From Actinomadura sp. DC4 (lineage in GTDB: Bacteria; Actinomycetota; Actinomycetes; Streptosporangiales; Streptosporangiaceae), in the NCBI RefSeq assembly GCF_030406325.1, contig NZ_JAUEQY010000005.1, positions 248,001 to 312,000 on the forward strand: a stretch of 64,000 nucleotides of DNA. The letters are read 5' to 3'. Position numbers and translations under genes: made by a program. Positions 44,657 through 52,016 of this stretch are shown here, piece after piece; position 1 is the stretch's first letter; each line of letters starts with the position of its first letter. Under the pieces are notes generated by a model that saw nothing but the letters and a program-made list of their open reading frames with translations, searched no databases and was not told the DNA's origin.

Positions 44657-45268
44657 ATGGAGTGGAGTACGGAGGACCTGCGGCTCATGGAGCCGCACGA
44701 GCGCGCTGCGTTGATGCGGGAACTGATCGAGCTGGCCGAGGAAGATCCGCTGGCTGATCCGGGTCGCCGCAAGAGGCGCCGGCTCTTCATCGCGCTGACG
44801 GTCGGGTCGTGTGTGTGGTTGGTTCCCTGGATCGTTTATCTGGCCTTCACACTGCCCGGGCACTACACGGCCGGTCAGTGGTCCGCGACGTGGACGGGCT
44901 TCGACATCGCCCTGCTGGCGGCGTTGGCCGGTAGCGCGCTGGCGATTCTGGGCAGGCGGCAGGTGGCGATCGTCGGCATGCTCATCACCTCCACGCTGCT
45001 GGTCTGCGACGCGTGGTTCGACGTCATGTTGTCCTGGGGTTCGGACGAGTTCCCGCTCAGTGTCGTGACCGCGCTGGGCTGCGAGCTTCCGCTGGCGGCG
45101 CTCTGCTTCCACGCAGCCCGCCGATTGATCCGCCTGACCATGCACGCGGTGTGGGTCCGCAGCGGCCTGACCGAGGCGGAGCCGTCACTGATCCGCATCC
45201 GGCTCTTCACACTCATCGAACCCCGGCTGGGCCGCCCGTCCGGACGAAATGCGGACCGGGAACCGTGA
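44657..45268 (+). CDS. four-helix membrane protein of unknown function
   Basis: 203 residues. A charged N-terminal helix (EDLRLMEPHERAALMRELIE) is followed by four hydrophobic segments (ALTVGSCVWLVPWIVYLAF, FDIALLAALAGSALAIL, VGMLITSTLLVCDAWFDVML, and the amphipathic VVTALGCELPLAALCFHAA), then a basic C-terminal tail. The pattern resembles actinomycete small membrane proteins with an N-terminal regulatory helix. There is no motif for transport or catalysis. It stands alone in its transcription direction. Confidence 0.75.
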   Translation: MEWSTEDLRLMEPHERAALMRELIELAEEDPLADPGRRKRRRLFIALTVGSCVWLVPWIVYLAFTLPGHYTAGQWSATWTGFDIALLAALAGSALAILGRRQVAIVGMLITSTLLVCDAWFDVMLSWGSDEFPLSVVTALGCELPLAALCFHAARRLIRLTMHAVWVRSGLTEAEPSLIRIRLFTLIEPRLGRPSGRNADREP

Positions 45269-45575
45269 GATGTCCGTGCCGCTCGCTAGGGTCATGCGGT
45301 GCGCGGTCGATACCGGGGCATCCAGCACGGCAGGACGGCAGCCTCCCTGACTCTGCACGAGGGTGGTCACGGCTCCACCGGGACCTAATCTGCGGCCAGG
45401 CTTAGCCGAGGGCCATGAAGAAGCTCGTCAGCACCGGCCGCGCGCAGCACCCTTCATGATCTCCAAGCCTCCGGCGGGGACCCTCAGCCGCACCAGCTCG
45501 CAGTACGCGCCACCGGCACGACCGCGGCCAATATTCGGTGGGGACGCGGCGGGCGAGCCAGGTAAGGTCACGGCC
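45269..45575. other. intergenic, no gene seen
   Basis: In these 307 bases no frame has a start, ribosome-binding site and protein-like sequence together. The promoter of the YqeY-like gene should lie in its last part. Confidence 0.4.
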
Positions 45576-45947
45576 GTGTCGAACGATGCGGCTCAGGCCC
45601 AGCCTCCCCCCTTGCGCCGCCGGTTGCGCGACGCGCTCGTCGTCGCGATGAAGAGACGCGATCGCGTCGCCGTCACCGTCTTGCGCTCGACGCTGGCCGC
45701 CATCGACAACGCGGAGGCCGTCGACGTCGCAGCGGGAAACGGGTCTTCGGCGATCGAGTCGTCTCCCGTCGGTATCGGTGTCGCCGAGGTCGAGCGGCGT
45801 GCTCTGTCCGACGAGGACATCGCCCAGATCGTACGTTCCGAAGTGGCGGAGCGTGAGGCCGCCGCGCTGGACTACGACCGTGCGGGGCGGCCGGAGCGCG
45901 CCGAAGCCCTGCGTGCTGAAGTAAGGGTGCTCTCATCCCACCTGTGA
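45576..45947 (+). CDS. GatB/YqeY-domain protein, short form
   Basis: 123 residues. The opening LRRRLRDALVVAMKRRDRVA and TVLRSTLAAIDNAEAV are the first helices of the YqeY fold; a variable Gly/Ser segment is followed by ALSDEDIAQIVRSEVAERE and YDRAGRPERAEALRAEVRVL. It lacks the C-terminal tRNA-binding half of full YqeY (about 150 residues), as in many actinobacterial versions. The GTG at 45576 starts the domain. It is probably involved with tRNA or aminoacyl-tRNA metabolism; the precise role is unsettled. Confidence 0.88.
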   Translation: MSNDAAQAQPPPLRRRLRDALVVAMKRRDRVAVTVLRSTLAAIDNAEAVDVAAGNGSSAIESSPVGIGVAEVERRALSDEDIAQIVRSEVAEREAAALDYDRAGRPERAEALRAEVRVLSSHL

Positions 45948-46057
45948 CGAGCACGCGTACGCTTCGGTCATCCAGGCTTTCCGAACGGTGAGAATCAGAG
46001 TCTCGGCCTCGGTTCGGATCCGGCGCGGCTCCCTGACCATCCCGGTACCGGCAATCA

Positions 46058-46750
46058 CTACGACCCGGCGCGCAACGCGTAGCCGAAGCCGCGGACCGTG
46101 TGGATCATCGGCGGGCCGGTCCGGTCGAGCTTCTTGCGGAGGTAGTAGACGTACGTCTCGACGACCTGCGCGTTGCCGTCGAAGTCGTAGTTCCAGACCA
46201 GGTCGAGAAGCTGTTCCTTGGACAGCACCTGGCCCGCGTGCTCCATCAGGCAGCGCAGCAGCCGGAACTCGGTCGGCGTGAGGGTGACCTGGTCGTCCGC
46301 GCGCCGGACCGTGCACGTGTCGACGTCGAGTTCGAGGTCGCCGACCCGCAGCCGGCGCGGCGCGTCCGGCGCGGCCCGGGTACGGCGCAGCACCACCCGT
46401 ACGCGAGCGTGGAGTTCCTGCAGGCTGAACGGCTTGGTGATGTAGTCGTCGCCGCCGGAGGAAAGGCCGGTGAGCTTGTCCTCCAACGTACGGCGTGCGG
46501 TCAGGAAGATGATCGGCGGCGCCTGGCCGAGAGCCTGTAGCCGGTCGCACACCCGGAAGCCGTCGATGTCGGGCAGCGAGACGTCCAGCACGATGAGGTC
46601 CGGGCGGAACGCCTCCGCCCGGGCCAGCGCCGACCGGCCGTCCGCCGCCGTCGCCACCTCATAGCCCTGGTAGCGCAGGCCGGTCGCGACCAGGTCGCGG
46701 ATGTTCTCCTCGTCGTCCACCACGAGCACCCGCGCCGAAGATGTCACCAC
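46058..46750 (-). CDS. OmpR/PhoB-family response regulator
   Basis: 230 residues. The receiver has the acidic pair (VLVVDDEENIRD), the phosphorylated Asp in DLIVLDVSLPDIDGF and the Lys in YITKPFS. The C-terminal winged helix contains LTPTEFRLLRCLMEHAGQVL and VVETYVYYLRKKLD. All key residues are intact. It is divergent from the histidine kinase at 46829 with a 78-base gap. A 16-bp motif in that gap recurs before the exporter operon, so this regulator probably controls both. There are two adjacent GTG starts at 46750 and 46747. Confidence 0.96.
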   Translation of the reverse strand: MVTSSARVLVVDDEENIRDLVATGLRYQGYEVATAADGRSALARAEAFRPDLIVLDVSLPDIDGFRVCDRLQALGQAPPIIFLTARRTLEDKLTGLSSGGDDYITKPFSLQELHARVRVVLRRTRAAPDAPRRLRVGDLELDVDTCTVRRADDQVTLTPTEFRLLRCLMEHAGQVLSKEQLLDLVWNYDFDGNAQVVETYVYYLRKKLDRTGPPMIHTVRGFGYALRAGS

Positions 46751-46789
46751 CCGGCCATCGTGACCCGATCACGGGACTGCCGCACCTTT

Positions 46790-46805
46790 TCTGACTGGAT
46801 TATGA
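46790..46805. promoter_or_regulatory. candidate response-regulator site, copy 1
   Basis: TCTGACTGGATTATGA, located 23 bases before the kinase start and 39 bases before the regulator start. It matches copy 2 at 48242-48257 at 15 of 16 positions. It contains half-repeats CTGA/ATGA 11 bases apart, the spacing typical of OmpR-family direct repeats. Confidence 0.6.
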
Positions 46806-46828
46806 GCCGGTGAAGCGACCATGGGGGT

Positions 46829-48268
46829 ATGTCGCTACGGTTGCGCATTCTCGCCGGACTCGTCGGCCTGCTCGTCCTCGGCCTCGCCGCCTTCGGCGTG
46901 GGCATCAGCAGGCTGATGAGGGGCAACCTGGAGAACCAGCTCGACCAGCAGCTGGCGGTGGTGGCGAGCGTCGTGAGGCAGGTCCTCGCCACCGACAAGG
47001 ACCAGCACGACCTGGACCGGCTCTTCGAGCTCCCAGCCCGGCAGAAGGTGGATCCCGGCGTCGTGGGCATCCTCCCGCGGAAGTCTCCCGACATGGCGGC
47101 CTTCCCGCCCGGCCTGGTCATCGAGGTCCGCAGCGAGAACGGCACCCTGCTCGACCGCCAGGCGCTCGCCTCCAAGGTGAGGGTGGACCGGCCGGAACTC
47201 TCCGCCCCGCGCCCCGTCGGCGTCCCAAGGGACCGAGTCGCCATGAAGGACCAGGGTGACTACCGGACGCTGACGATGACCATGAACGAGGGCGACACCC
47301 CGGTGTCGGTGACACTGGCGATCCGGACCGCCCCGGTGGATGAGTTCCTGCAACAGCTCACCGTCGTCGAGTTCGTCCTCGGCACGATCATCGTGGTGAT
47401 CGGAGCCGGGCTCGCGCTGGTCGTGGCACGTCTCACCGCACGCCCGCTCGCCCGGATCGCGGCCACCGCCGACGCCATCTCCGGCGGCGACCTCACCCGT
47501 CGGGTGCCCGACAAGAACCCCAGGACCGAGGTGGGCCGGGTCGGGCTGGCGCTGAACGCCATGCTCGCCGACATCCAGCGGTACGTCGGCCGGCTCGTGG
47601 AGTCCGAACAGCGGATGCGGCGGTTCCTCGGCGACGCCTCGCACGAACTGGCCACGCCGCTCACCTCCATCCGCGGGTACGCCGAGCTCTTCCGCAGCGG
47701 GGCCCGGGACCGGCCGGAGGACCTGGCCCGGGCGATGAGCCGGATCGAGGCCGAGGCGGCCCGGATGACCTGGCTGGTGGAAGAGCTGCTGCTGCTCGCG
47801 GAGCTGGACGAGGGCCGTCGGCTGCGCCCGACGCGGGTCGATCTCGCGACGATCGCCGCCGACGCGGTGGACGACGCCCGGCTCGCGGCTCCGGACCGGA
47901 CCATCGAGCTGGAGGCCACCGCCGGCGTGTACGTGCACGGCGAGGAGAACCGGCTCCGGCAGGTCGCCGCGAACCTGCTGTCCAACGCCTGCCGGCACAC
48001 CCCGCCGGGCACGCCGATCACGGTCACCGTCGCGCCGGGCGTGATCGAGGTGGCGGACGAGGGGCCGGGCATGGACGCCGTACGGGCCGCGCGCGTCTTC
48101 GACCGCTTCTACGGCGACGGCTCGGGACTGGGCCTGGCGATCGTCGCCTCGATCGTGGCCGCCCACGGTGGCACGATCGAGGTCGTCAGTACGCCCGGAG
48201 AGGGTGCGCGGTTCCGGGTCGAGCTGCCATCCGTACGGGAGTCTGACTGGATTCTGACCGAAAGCTGA
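46829..48268 (+). CDS. sensor histidine kinase
   Basis: 479 residues. TM1 lies about 7-27, an extracytoplasmic sensor of about 150 residues follows, TM2 lies about 183-205 and a HAMP domain about 206-258 (ARLTARPLARIAATADAISG). The H-box is GDASHELATPLTSIRGYAEL with the phosphorylated His near 272; Ala replaces the usual Arg of SHELRTPL. The ATP-binding domain has N-box NRLRQVAANLLSNACRH, DEGPGM and GSGLGLAIV, which looks intact. It pairs with the divergent OmpR-type regulator and lies just before the lipoprotein/exporter operon. The signal is unknown. Confidence 0.96.
   Translation: MSLRLRILAGLVGLLVLGLAAFGVGISRLMRGNLENQLDQQLAVVASVVRQVLATDKDQHDLDRLFELPARQKVDPGVVGILPRKSPDMAAFPPGLVIEVRSENGTLLDRQALASKVRVDRPELSAPRPVGVPRDRVAMKDQGDYRTLTMTMNEGDTPVSVTLAIRTAPVDEFLQQLTVVEFVLGTIIVVIGAGLALVVARLTARPLARIAATADAISGGDLTRRVPDKNPRTEVGRVGLALNAMLADIQRYVGRLVESEQRMRRFLGDASHELATPLTSIRGYAELFRSGARDRPEDLARAMSRIEAEAARMTWLVEELLLLAELDEGRRLRPTRVDLATIAADAVDDARLAAPDRTIELEATAGVYVHGEENRLRQVAANLLSNACRHTPPGTPITVTVAPGVIEVADEGPGMDAVRAARVFDRFYGDGSGLGLAIVASIVAAHGGTIEVVSTPGEGARFRVELPSVRESDWILTES
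48242..48257. promoter_or_regulatory. candidate response-regulator site, copy 2
   Basis: TCTGACTGGATTCTGA overlaps the last codons of the kinase (SDWIL) and ends 46 bases before the lipoprotein start. It matches the copy in the kinase promoter at 15 of 16 positions, with CTGA half-repeats 11 bases apart. Confidence 0.6.
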
Positions 48269-48303
48269 GCCCGTCCCGAGCCCCGCATCCGAGGCTCACC
48301 GGC

Positions 48304-48816
48304 ATGCGAATCCTTCATCTGACCACCGCCGCCGTGCTGGTGGCCGGCGCCGCCACCGCCTGCGGCTCGGGTGGTTCCGGGCCGGCGGTGTCCAGCTCTC
48401 CGACGCTCAGCACGGCCGCCAAGGAGGCCAAGGCCCGCCAGTTCGTCGAATGCGCCCGCAAGAACGGCATCCCCAACGTCGCCGATCCCAAGGTGGGCTC
48501 GGACGGCGACATCGACATCAGCCCGCCGCCCGGCCTCACGAAGCAGAGTCCGATCGTGCAGAAGGTCATGAAGATCTGCGGCAAGTACATGGACGGCGTC
48601 CTCACCCACGAGAACGAGGACCCCAGTGCCGGGTACGACAAGGCGCTCAAGGTGGCGGCCTGCGTCCGGCAGCACGGTGTGCCGAACTTCCCGGACCCGT
48701 CCCCGCCGACCGGGAGCGGGGACCAGAAGATCCGCCTCGGGAAGGGGCTGAACAAGCAAGCCATCGACAAGGCGATGCGAGCCTGCGGCGTCACGCCCCA
48801 GCCGAAGAGCGACTAG
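48304..48816 (+). CDS. lipoprotein with duplicated Cys motif
   Basis: 170 residues. The lipoprotein signal peptide ends in VAGAATACGSGG (lipobox with Cys near residue 20). The mature part carries an internal duplication: QFVECARKNGIPNVADP and AACVRQHGVPNFPDP, each followed by a Cys (KICGKYM, MRACGVTP), giving two probable disulfides. It is probably the exposed sensor or substrate-binding partner of the exporter that follows three bases later. The family is common at the head of MacB-type operons in actinomycetes. Confidence 0.9.
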   Translation: MRILHLTTAAVLVAGAATACGSGGSGPAVSSSPTLSTAAKEAKARQFVECARKNGIPNVADPKVGSDGDIDISPPPGLTKQSPIVQKVMKICGKYMDGVLTHENEDPSAGYDKALKVAACVRQHGVPNFPDPSPPTGSGDQKIRLGKGLNKQAIDKAMRACGVTPQPKSD

Positions 48817-48819
48817 CCC

Positions 48820-49905
48820 ATGAAGCGCCTCTGGATCTTTCTCACCGCCGTGGGCGGCCTCGCCGCCATCGCCGCCGGCGCCCTGTGGACCGCCGGGTCC
48901 GGGCCCTCCGCCACGGCCTCCTCCACCCCGTCGGCCGGCACCACGACCGCCACGGTCACCCGTACCGACCTCGTCGAGACCGACCAGGAGCAGGGCACGC
49001 TCGGCTTCGCCGGGGCCCGTACGCTCCAGTCGTCGGCGGCCGGCATCCTCACCGCCGAGTCCGCCGAGGGCGCCACCGTCACCCGTGATCAGGCGCTGTA
49101 CGGCGTCGGCCTGCACCCGGTCCGGCTCTTCTACGGCACCGTTCCGCTGTCGCGCACCCTCGCCCTGGGCGTCTCGGCCGGCAAGGACGTCAAGCAACTG
49201 GAGCGGAACCTGCGCACCCTGGGGTACGACCCGTACCGCGGCATGACCATCGACGATCACTTCTCCGCCGCGACCGCGACGGCCGTCGAGCGCTGGCAGA
49301 AGGCGCACGGGCAGACCAGGACAGGGCAGGTCACGCTGGCCGACCTGGTGTTCCTGCCGGGCGCCGTCCGGATCGGCACCCAGCACGCCAAGCCCGGTGA
49401 CCGGGTCGGACCGGGCGCCAAGCTCGTCGACATCACCGGCACCACCCGCATCGCGACCGTGAAGCTGCCCGCGGACAGCGACCTCGCGCACGCCGGGGAC
49501 AAGGTCACCGTCGGACTGCCCGACGGCACCGAGACGCCCGGCGTGATCACCCGGGTCGGCACCACCGCGACCAGTTCCTCCAGCTCGGAGGAGGGCGGTT
49601 CCGGTTCCGGTGACGACGCCAAGGTCGCGGTGACCGTACGGCTCACGAAGCCGAAGGCCACCGGCGGCCTGGACCAGGCCCCGGTCACCGTCGACTTCAC
49701 TCGTCAGCGCGCGCGGAACGTCCTCGCCGTTCCGGTCACCGCGCTCGTCACCCTCTCCACCGGCGGGTACGCCGTGGACGTCGCGGGTGGCGGGCGGGTC
49801 GCGGTCAAGACCGGCATGTTCGCCACCGACGGCGCGGGCACCGGCCAGGTGGAGATCTCCGGCCCGGGCATCAGCGAGGGCCTCCGGGTGGTGGTCCCGC
49901 AGTGA
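48820..49905 (+). CDS. exporter adaptor (HlyD/MacA-like) with peptidoglycan-binding domain
   Basis: 361 residues. An N-terminal signal anchor (LWIFLTAVGGLAAIAAGALW) is followed by a barrel-sandwich start (TVTRTDLVETDQEQGTLGFA), an inserted PG_binding_1-like three-helix domain near 125-165 (VKQLERNLRTLGYDPYRGMT, then ATAVERWQKAHG), and beta-barrel and membrane-proximal parts (ALVTLSTGGYAVDV). A Ser/Gly/Glu-rich spacer lies near 245-265. It would link the permease to the cell wall. The stop overlaps the ATPase GTG. Confidence 0.9.
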   Translation: MKRLWIFLTAVGGLAAIAAGALWTAGSGPSATASSTPSAGTTTATVTRTDLVETDQEQGTLGFAGARTLQSSAAGILTAESAEGATVTRDQALYGVGLHPVRLFYGTVPLSRTLALGVSAGKDVKQLERNLRTLGYDPYRGMTIDDHFSAATATAVERWQKAHGQTRTGQVTLADLVFLPGAVRIGTQHAKPGDRVGPGAKLVDITGTTRIATVKLPADSDLAHAGDKVTVGLPDGTETPGVITRVGTTATSSSSSEEGGSGSGDDAKVAVTVRLTKPKATGGLDQAPVTVDFTRQRARNVLAVPVTALVTLSTGGYAVDVAGGGRVAVKTGMFATDGAGTGQVEISGPGISEGLRVVVPQ

Positions 49906-50573
49906 GCCCGGTCATCGAGCTCCACGACGTGCACAAGACCTATCCGGGGCCGGTCGAGGTGCTGCACGGCATCGACCTGACCATCGAACGCGACGAGCAG
50001 GTGGCGATCGTCGGCCCGTCCGGCTCCGGCAAGTCCACGCTGCTCAACCTCATCGGCATCCTCGACCGCCCGACCTCCGGCACGCTCGTCGTGAACGGCC
50101 AGGACACCGCCGCGTTGACCGACCGCCGGCTCGCCGGGCTGCGCGCCGCCACCATCGGCTTCGTGTTCCAGCAGTTCTTCCTGCTCGACTACCGCACGGC
50201 GCTGGACAACGTCGCCGACGGCCTCCTCTACACCGCCACCCCGCTGCGCGAACGCCGCCGCCGGGCCGCCGAGGTCCTGGACCGGGTCGGCCTCGGCAGC
50301 CGGGCCGGGCACCGCCCGCCCCAGCTGTCCGGCGGCGAACGCCAGCGCGTCGCCATCGCCCGCGCCCTCGTCGGCCGGCCCGCCCTCGTACTGGCCGACG
50401 AGCCCACCGGCGCCCTCGACACCGCGAACGGCGCCGCCGTCCTCGAACTTCTCGGCGAACTGCACGACGACCGGACCACTCTCATCGTCATCACCCACGA
50501 CCCCAGCGTCGCCGCAGCCATGGACCGTGAGATCCACATCCGCGACGGCCGCATCCACCCGGAGCCGACATGA
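49902..50573 (+). CDS. ABC transporter ATPase, MacB/LolD type
   Basis: 223 residues. Walker A is GPSGSGKST near residue 39, the Q-loop lies in VFQQFFLLDYRT, the signature is QLSGGERQRVAIARAL and Walker B with the catalytic Glu is ALVLADEPTGALDT; the H-loop His is in VITHDPSVA. All are intact. The domain is of the MacB/LolD/FtsE class. GTG 49902 overlaps the adaptor stop and the stop overlaps the permease ATG (ATGA), so adaptor, ATPase and permease are made together. Confidence 0.97.
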   Translation: MSPVIELHDVHKTYPGPVEVLHGIDLTIERDEQVAIVGPSGSGKSTLLNLIGILDRPTSGTLVVNGQDTAALTDRRLAGLRAATIGFVFQQFFLLDYRTALDNVADGLLYTATPLRERRRRAAEVLDRVGLGSRAGHRPPQLSGGERQRVAIARALVGRPALVLADEPTGALDTANGAAVLELLGELHDDRTTLIVITHDPSVAAAMDREIHIRDGRIHPEPT

Positions 50574-51754
50574 GAACCAGCCGACTCGCCCCCGCCGACC
50601 TGGTCCGCGTCTCGCTCCTCGGCATCGGCGCCCGTAAGCTCCGGGCCGCCCTCTCCGTCCTCGGCATCGCCATCGGCATCGCCGCCATCGTCTGCGTCCT
50701 GGGCATCTCCGAGTCCAGCGCGGCCGGCCTCCAGCACGAACTCGACCGGCTCGGCACCAACCTGCTCACCGTCCAGCCCGGCCAGAGCCTCACCGGCGAC
50801 CAGTCCACCCTCCCGCTGTCCGCCGAACAGACCCTCACCAAGGCCCCGTACGTCCAGCAGGTGTCCGGCATCGCCCCGGTCTCGGGCACGGTCCTGCGCA
50901 ACGAGCGCATCGGCTCCATCATCACCGGCGGCATCAGCATCAAGGCGGCCCGCCCCAACCTGCCCTCCGCCCTGCGCGGCCGCGTCGCCCAGGGAGTGTT
51001 CCTCAACGCCGCCACCAGCAACTACCCCGTCACCGTCCTCGGCGCGGTGGCCGCCCAGCGCCTCGGCATCACCACCCTGCGCCCCGACACCGCGGTACGC
51101 GTCGGCGACCGGACCTTCACGGTCGTCGGCGTCCTCGCCCCCATCGAACTGGCCCCCGACATCGACCGCTCCGCCCTCATCGGCTTCGCCGAGGCCGAGC
51201 GTTCCTTCCGGATCGACGGCTCGGCCTCCACCGTCTACCTGCGTACGGACCCGTCCCATGTCGGGGAGGCCGCCAAGACCCTCGCCGCCGCGGCCAGTCC
51301 CGCCCATCCGGACCTGGTCAGTGTCAGCCAGCCCTCGGCCGCCTTGAGCGCCCGGCTCGCCGCCAAGAAGACCATCAACAGCCTGTTGCTCGGCCTCGGC
51401 GCCGTGGCCGTCCTGGTCGGCGCGATCGGCATCGCGAACGTCATGGTCATCTCGGTGCTCGAACGCCGAAGCGAGATCGGCCTGCGGCGTGCCCTGGGGG
51501 CGGCCCGGCGGCACATCGCGGGCCAGTTCATCGGAGAGTCCCTGGTCCTGGCACTTCTCGGCGGCCTTGCCGGCTGTGCCCTCGGCACCTTGGTCACGGT
51601 CGGCTACGCCCAGTACAAACACCTGGAGGCCGTCATCCCGGCCACGGCCCTGCCCCTCGGCCTGGCCGGCACGTTGATCATCGGCACCCTCGCCGGCCTG
51701 TACCCGGCCGCCCGCGCCGCCCGCCTTTCCCCCACCCAAGCCCTGGCCAGATGA
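50570..51754 (+). CDS. ABC transporter permease, MacB/FtsX type
   Basis: 394 residues. There is one N-terminal membrane helix (LRAALSVLGIAIGIAAIVCVL), a large MacB-type periplasmic domain (about 50-265) and three C-terminal helices with FtsX-type sequence (VLVGAIGIANVMVISVLERR, SEIGLRRALGAARRHI, and GLAGTLIIGTLAGLYPAARA). Such systems use ATP to move or sense extracytoplasmic molecules by mechanotransmission. Antimicrobial-peptide or cell-envelope stress response is the usual role when coupled to a two-component system. Confidence 0.95.
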   Translation: MRTSRLAPADLVRVSLLGIGARKLRAALSVLGIAIGIAAIVCVLGISESSAAGLQHELDRLGTNLLTVQPGQSLTGDQSTLPLSAEQTLTKAPYVQQVSGIAPVSGTVLRNERIGSIITGGISIKAARPNLPSALRGRVAQGVFLNAATSNYPVTVLGAVAAQRLGITTLRPDTAVRVGDRTFTVVGVLAPIELAPDIDRSALIGFAEAERSFRIDGSASTVYLRTDPSHVGEAAKTLAAAASPAHPDLVSVSQPSAALSARLAAKKTINSLLLGLGAVAVLVGAIGIANVMVISVLERRSEIGLRRALGAARRHIAGQFIGESLVLALLGGLAGCALGTLVTVGYAQYKHLEAVIPATALPLGLAGTLIIGTLAGLYPAARAARLSPTQALAR

Positions 51755-51782
51755 CGTGGTCGGAACGCTGGGCGTCCGGCTC

Positions 51783-52016
51783 CTACGTCTGATCACCTCG
51801 CCGCTCGTAGTCGGACAGGTCGGCGTTCAACGCGGCCAGCTGGCCCTCGATGGAGGCGCGCTGAAGTTCCAGCACATAGGCGTCCTGGTCGTGCGGGTCG
51901 AATTCGCCCCCGGCGCCTGCCGGCATCTTGTCGTCGCGAACCAACCGGTCAAGTCCCCTGGCGAGCAGTTCCCGCTGCCGTAGCGTGGACTGATGCTCGT
52001 CATCATTTTGAATCAT
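51783..52016 (-). CDS. small coiled-coil partner of the papain/NTase protein
   Basis: 77 residues, strongly charged. The C-terminal half (YVLELQRASIEGQLAALNAD) has coiled-coil heptad spacing; the N-terminal part (STLRQRELLARGLDRLVRDD) is helical. Its ATG at 52016 lies inside the last codons of the large gene that ends at 52003 (14-base overlap), so it is translated after it from one message. Small coiled-coil proteins overlapping a larger effector-like gene are often immunity or antitoxin partners. This is inference from arrangement. Confidence 0.7.
   Translation of the reverse strand: MIQNDDEHQSTLRQRELLARGLDRLVRDDKMPAGAGGEFDPHDQDAYVLELQRASIEGQLAALNADLSDYERRGDQT

Noticed and set aside
37990-44660. 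Integrative element next to tRNA-Arg
   Set aside because: No integrase, excisionase, replication or transfer gene and no duplicated tRNA end could be found in the window.
43076-45145. 689-codon minus-strand frame spanning the GntR gene and tRNA-Arg
   Set aside because: It runs antisense through a certain CDS and a tRNA; only the short protein-like part near 44230-44400 is kept, as a remnant.
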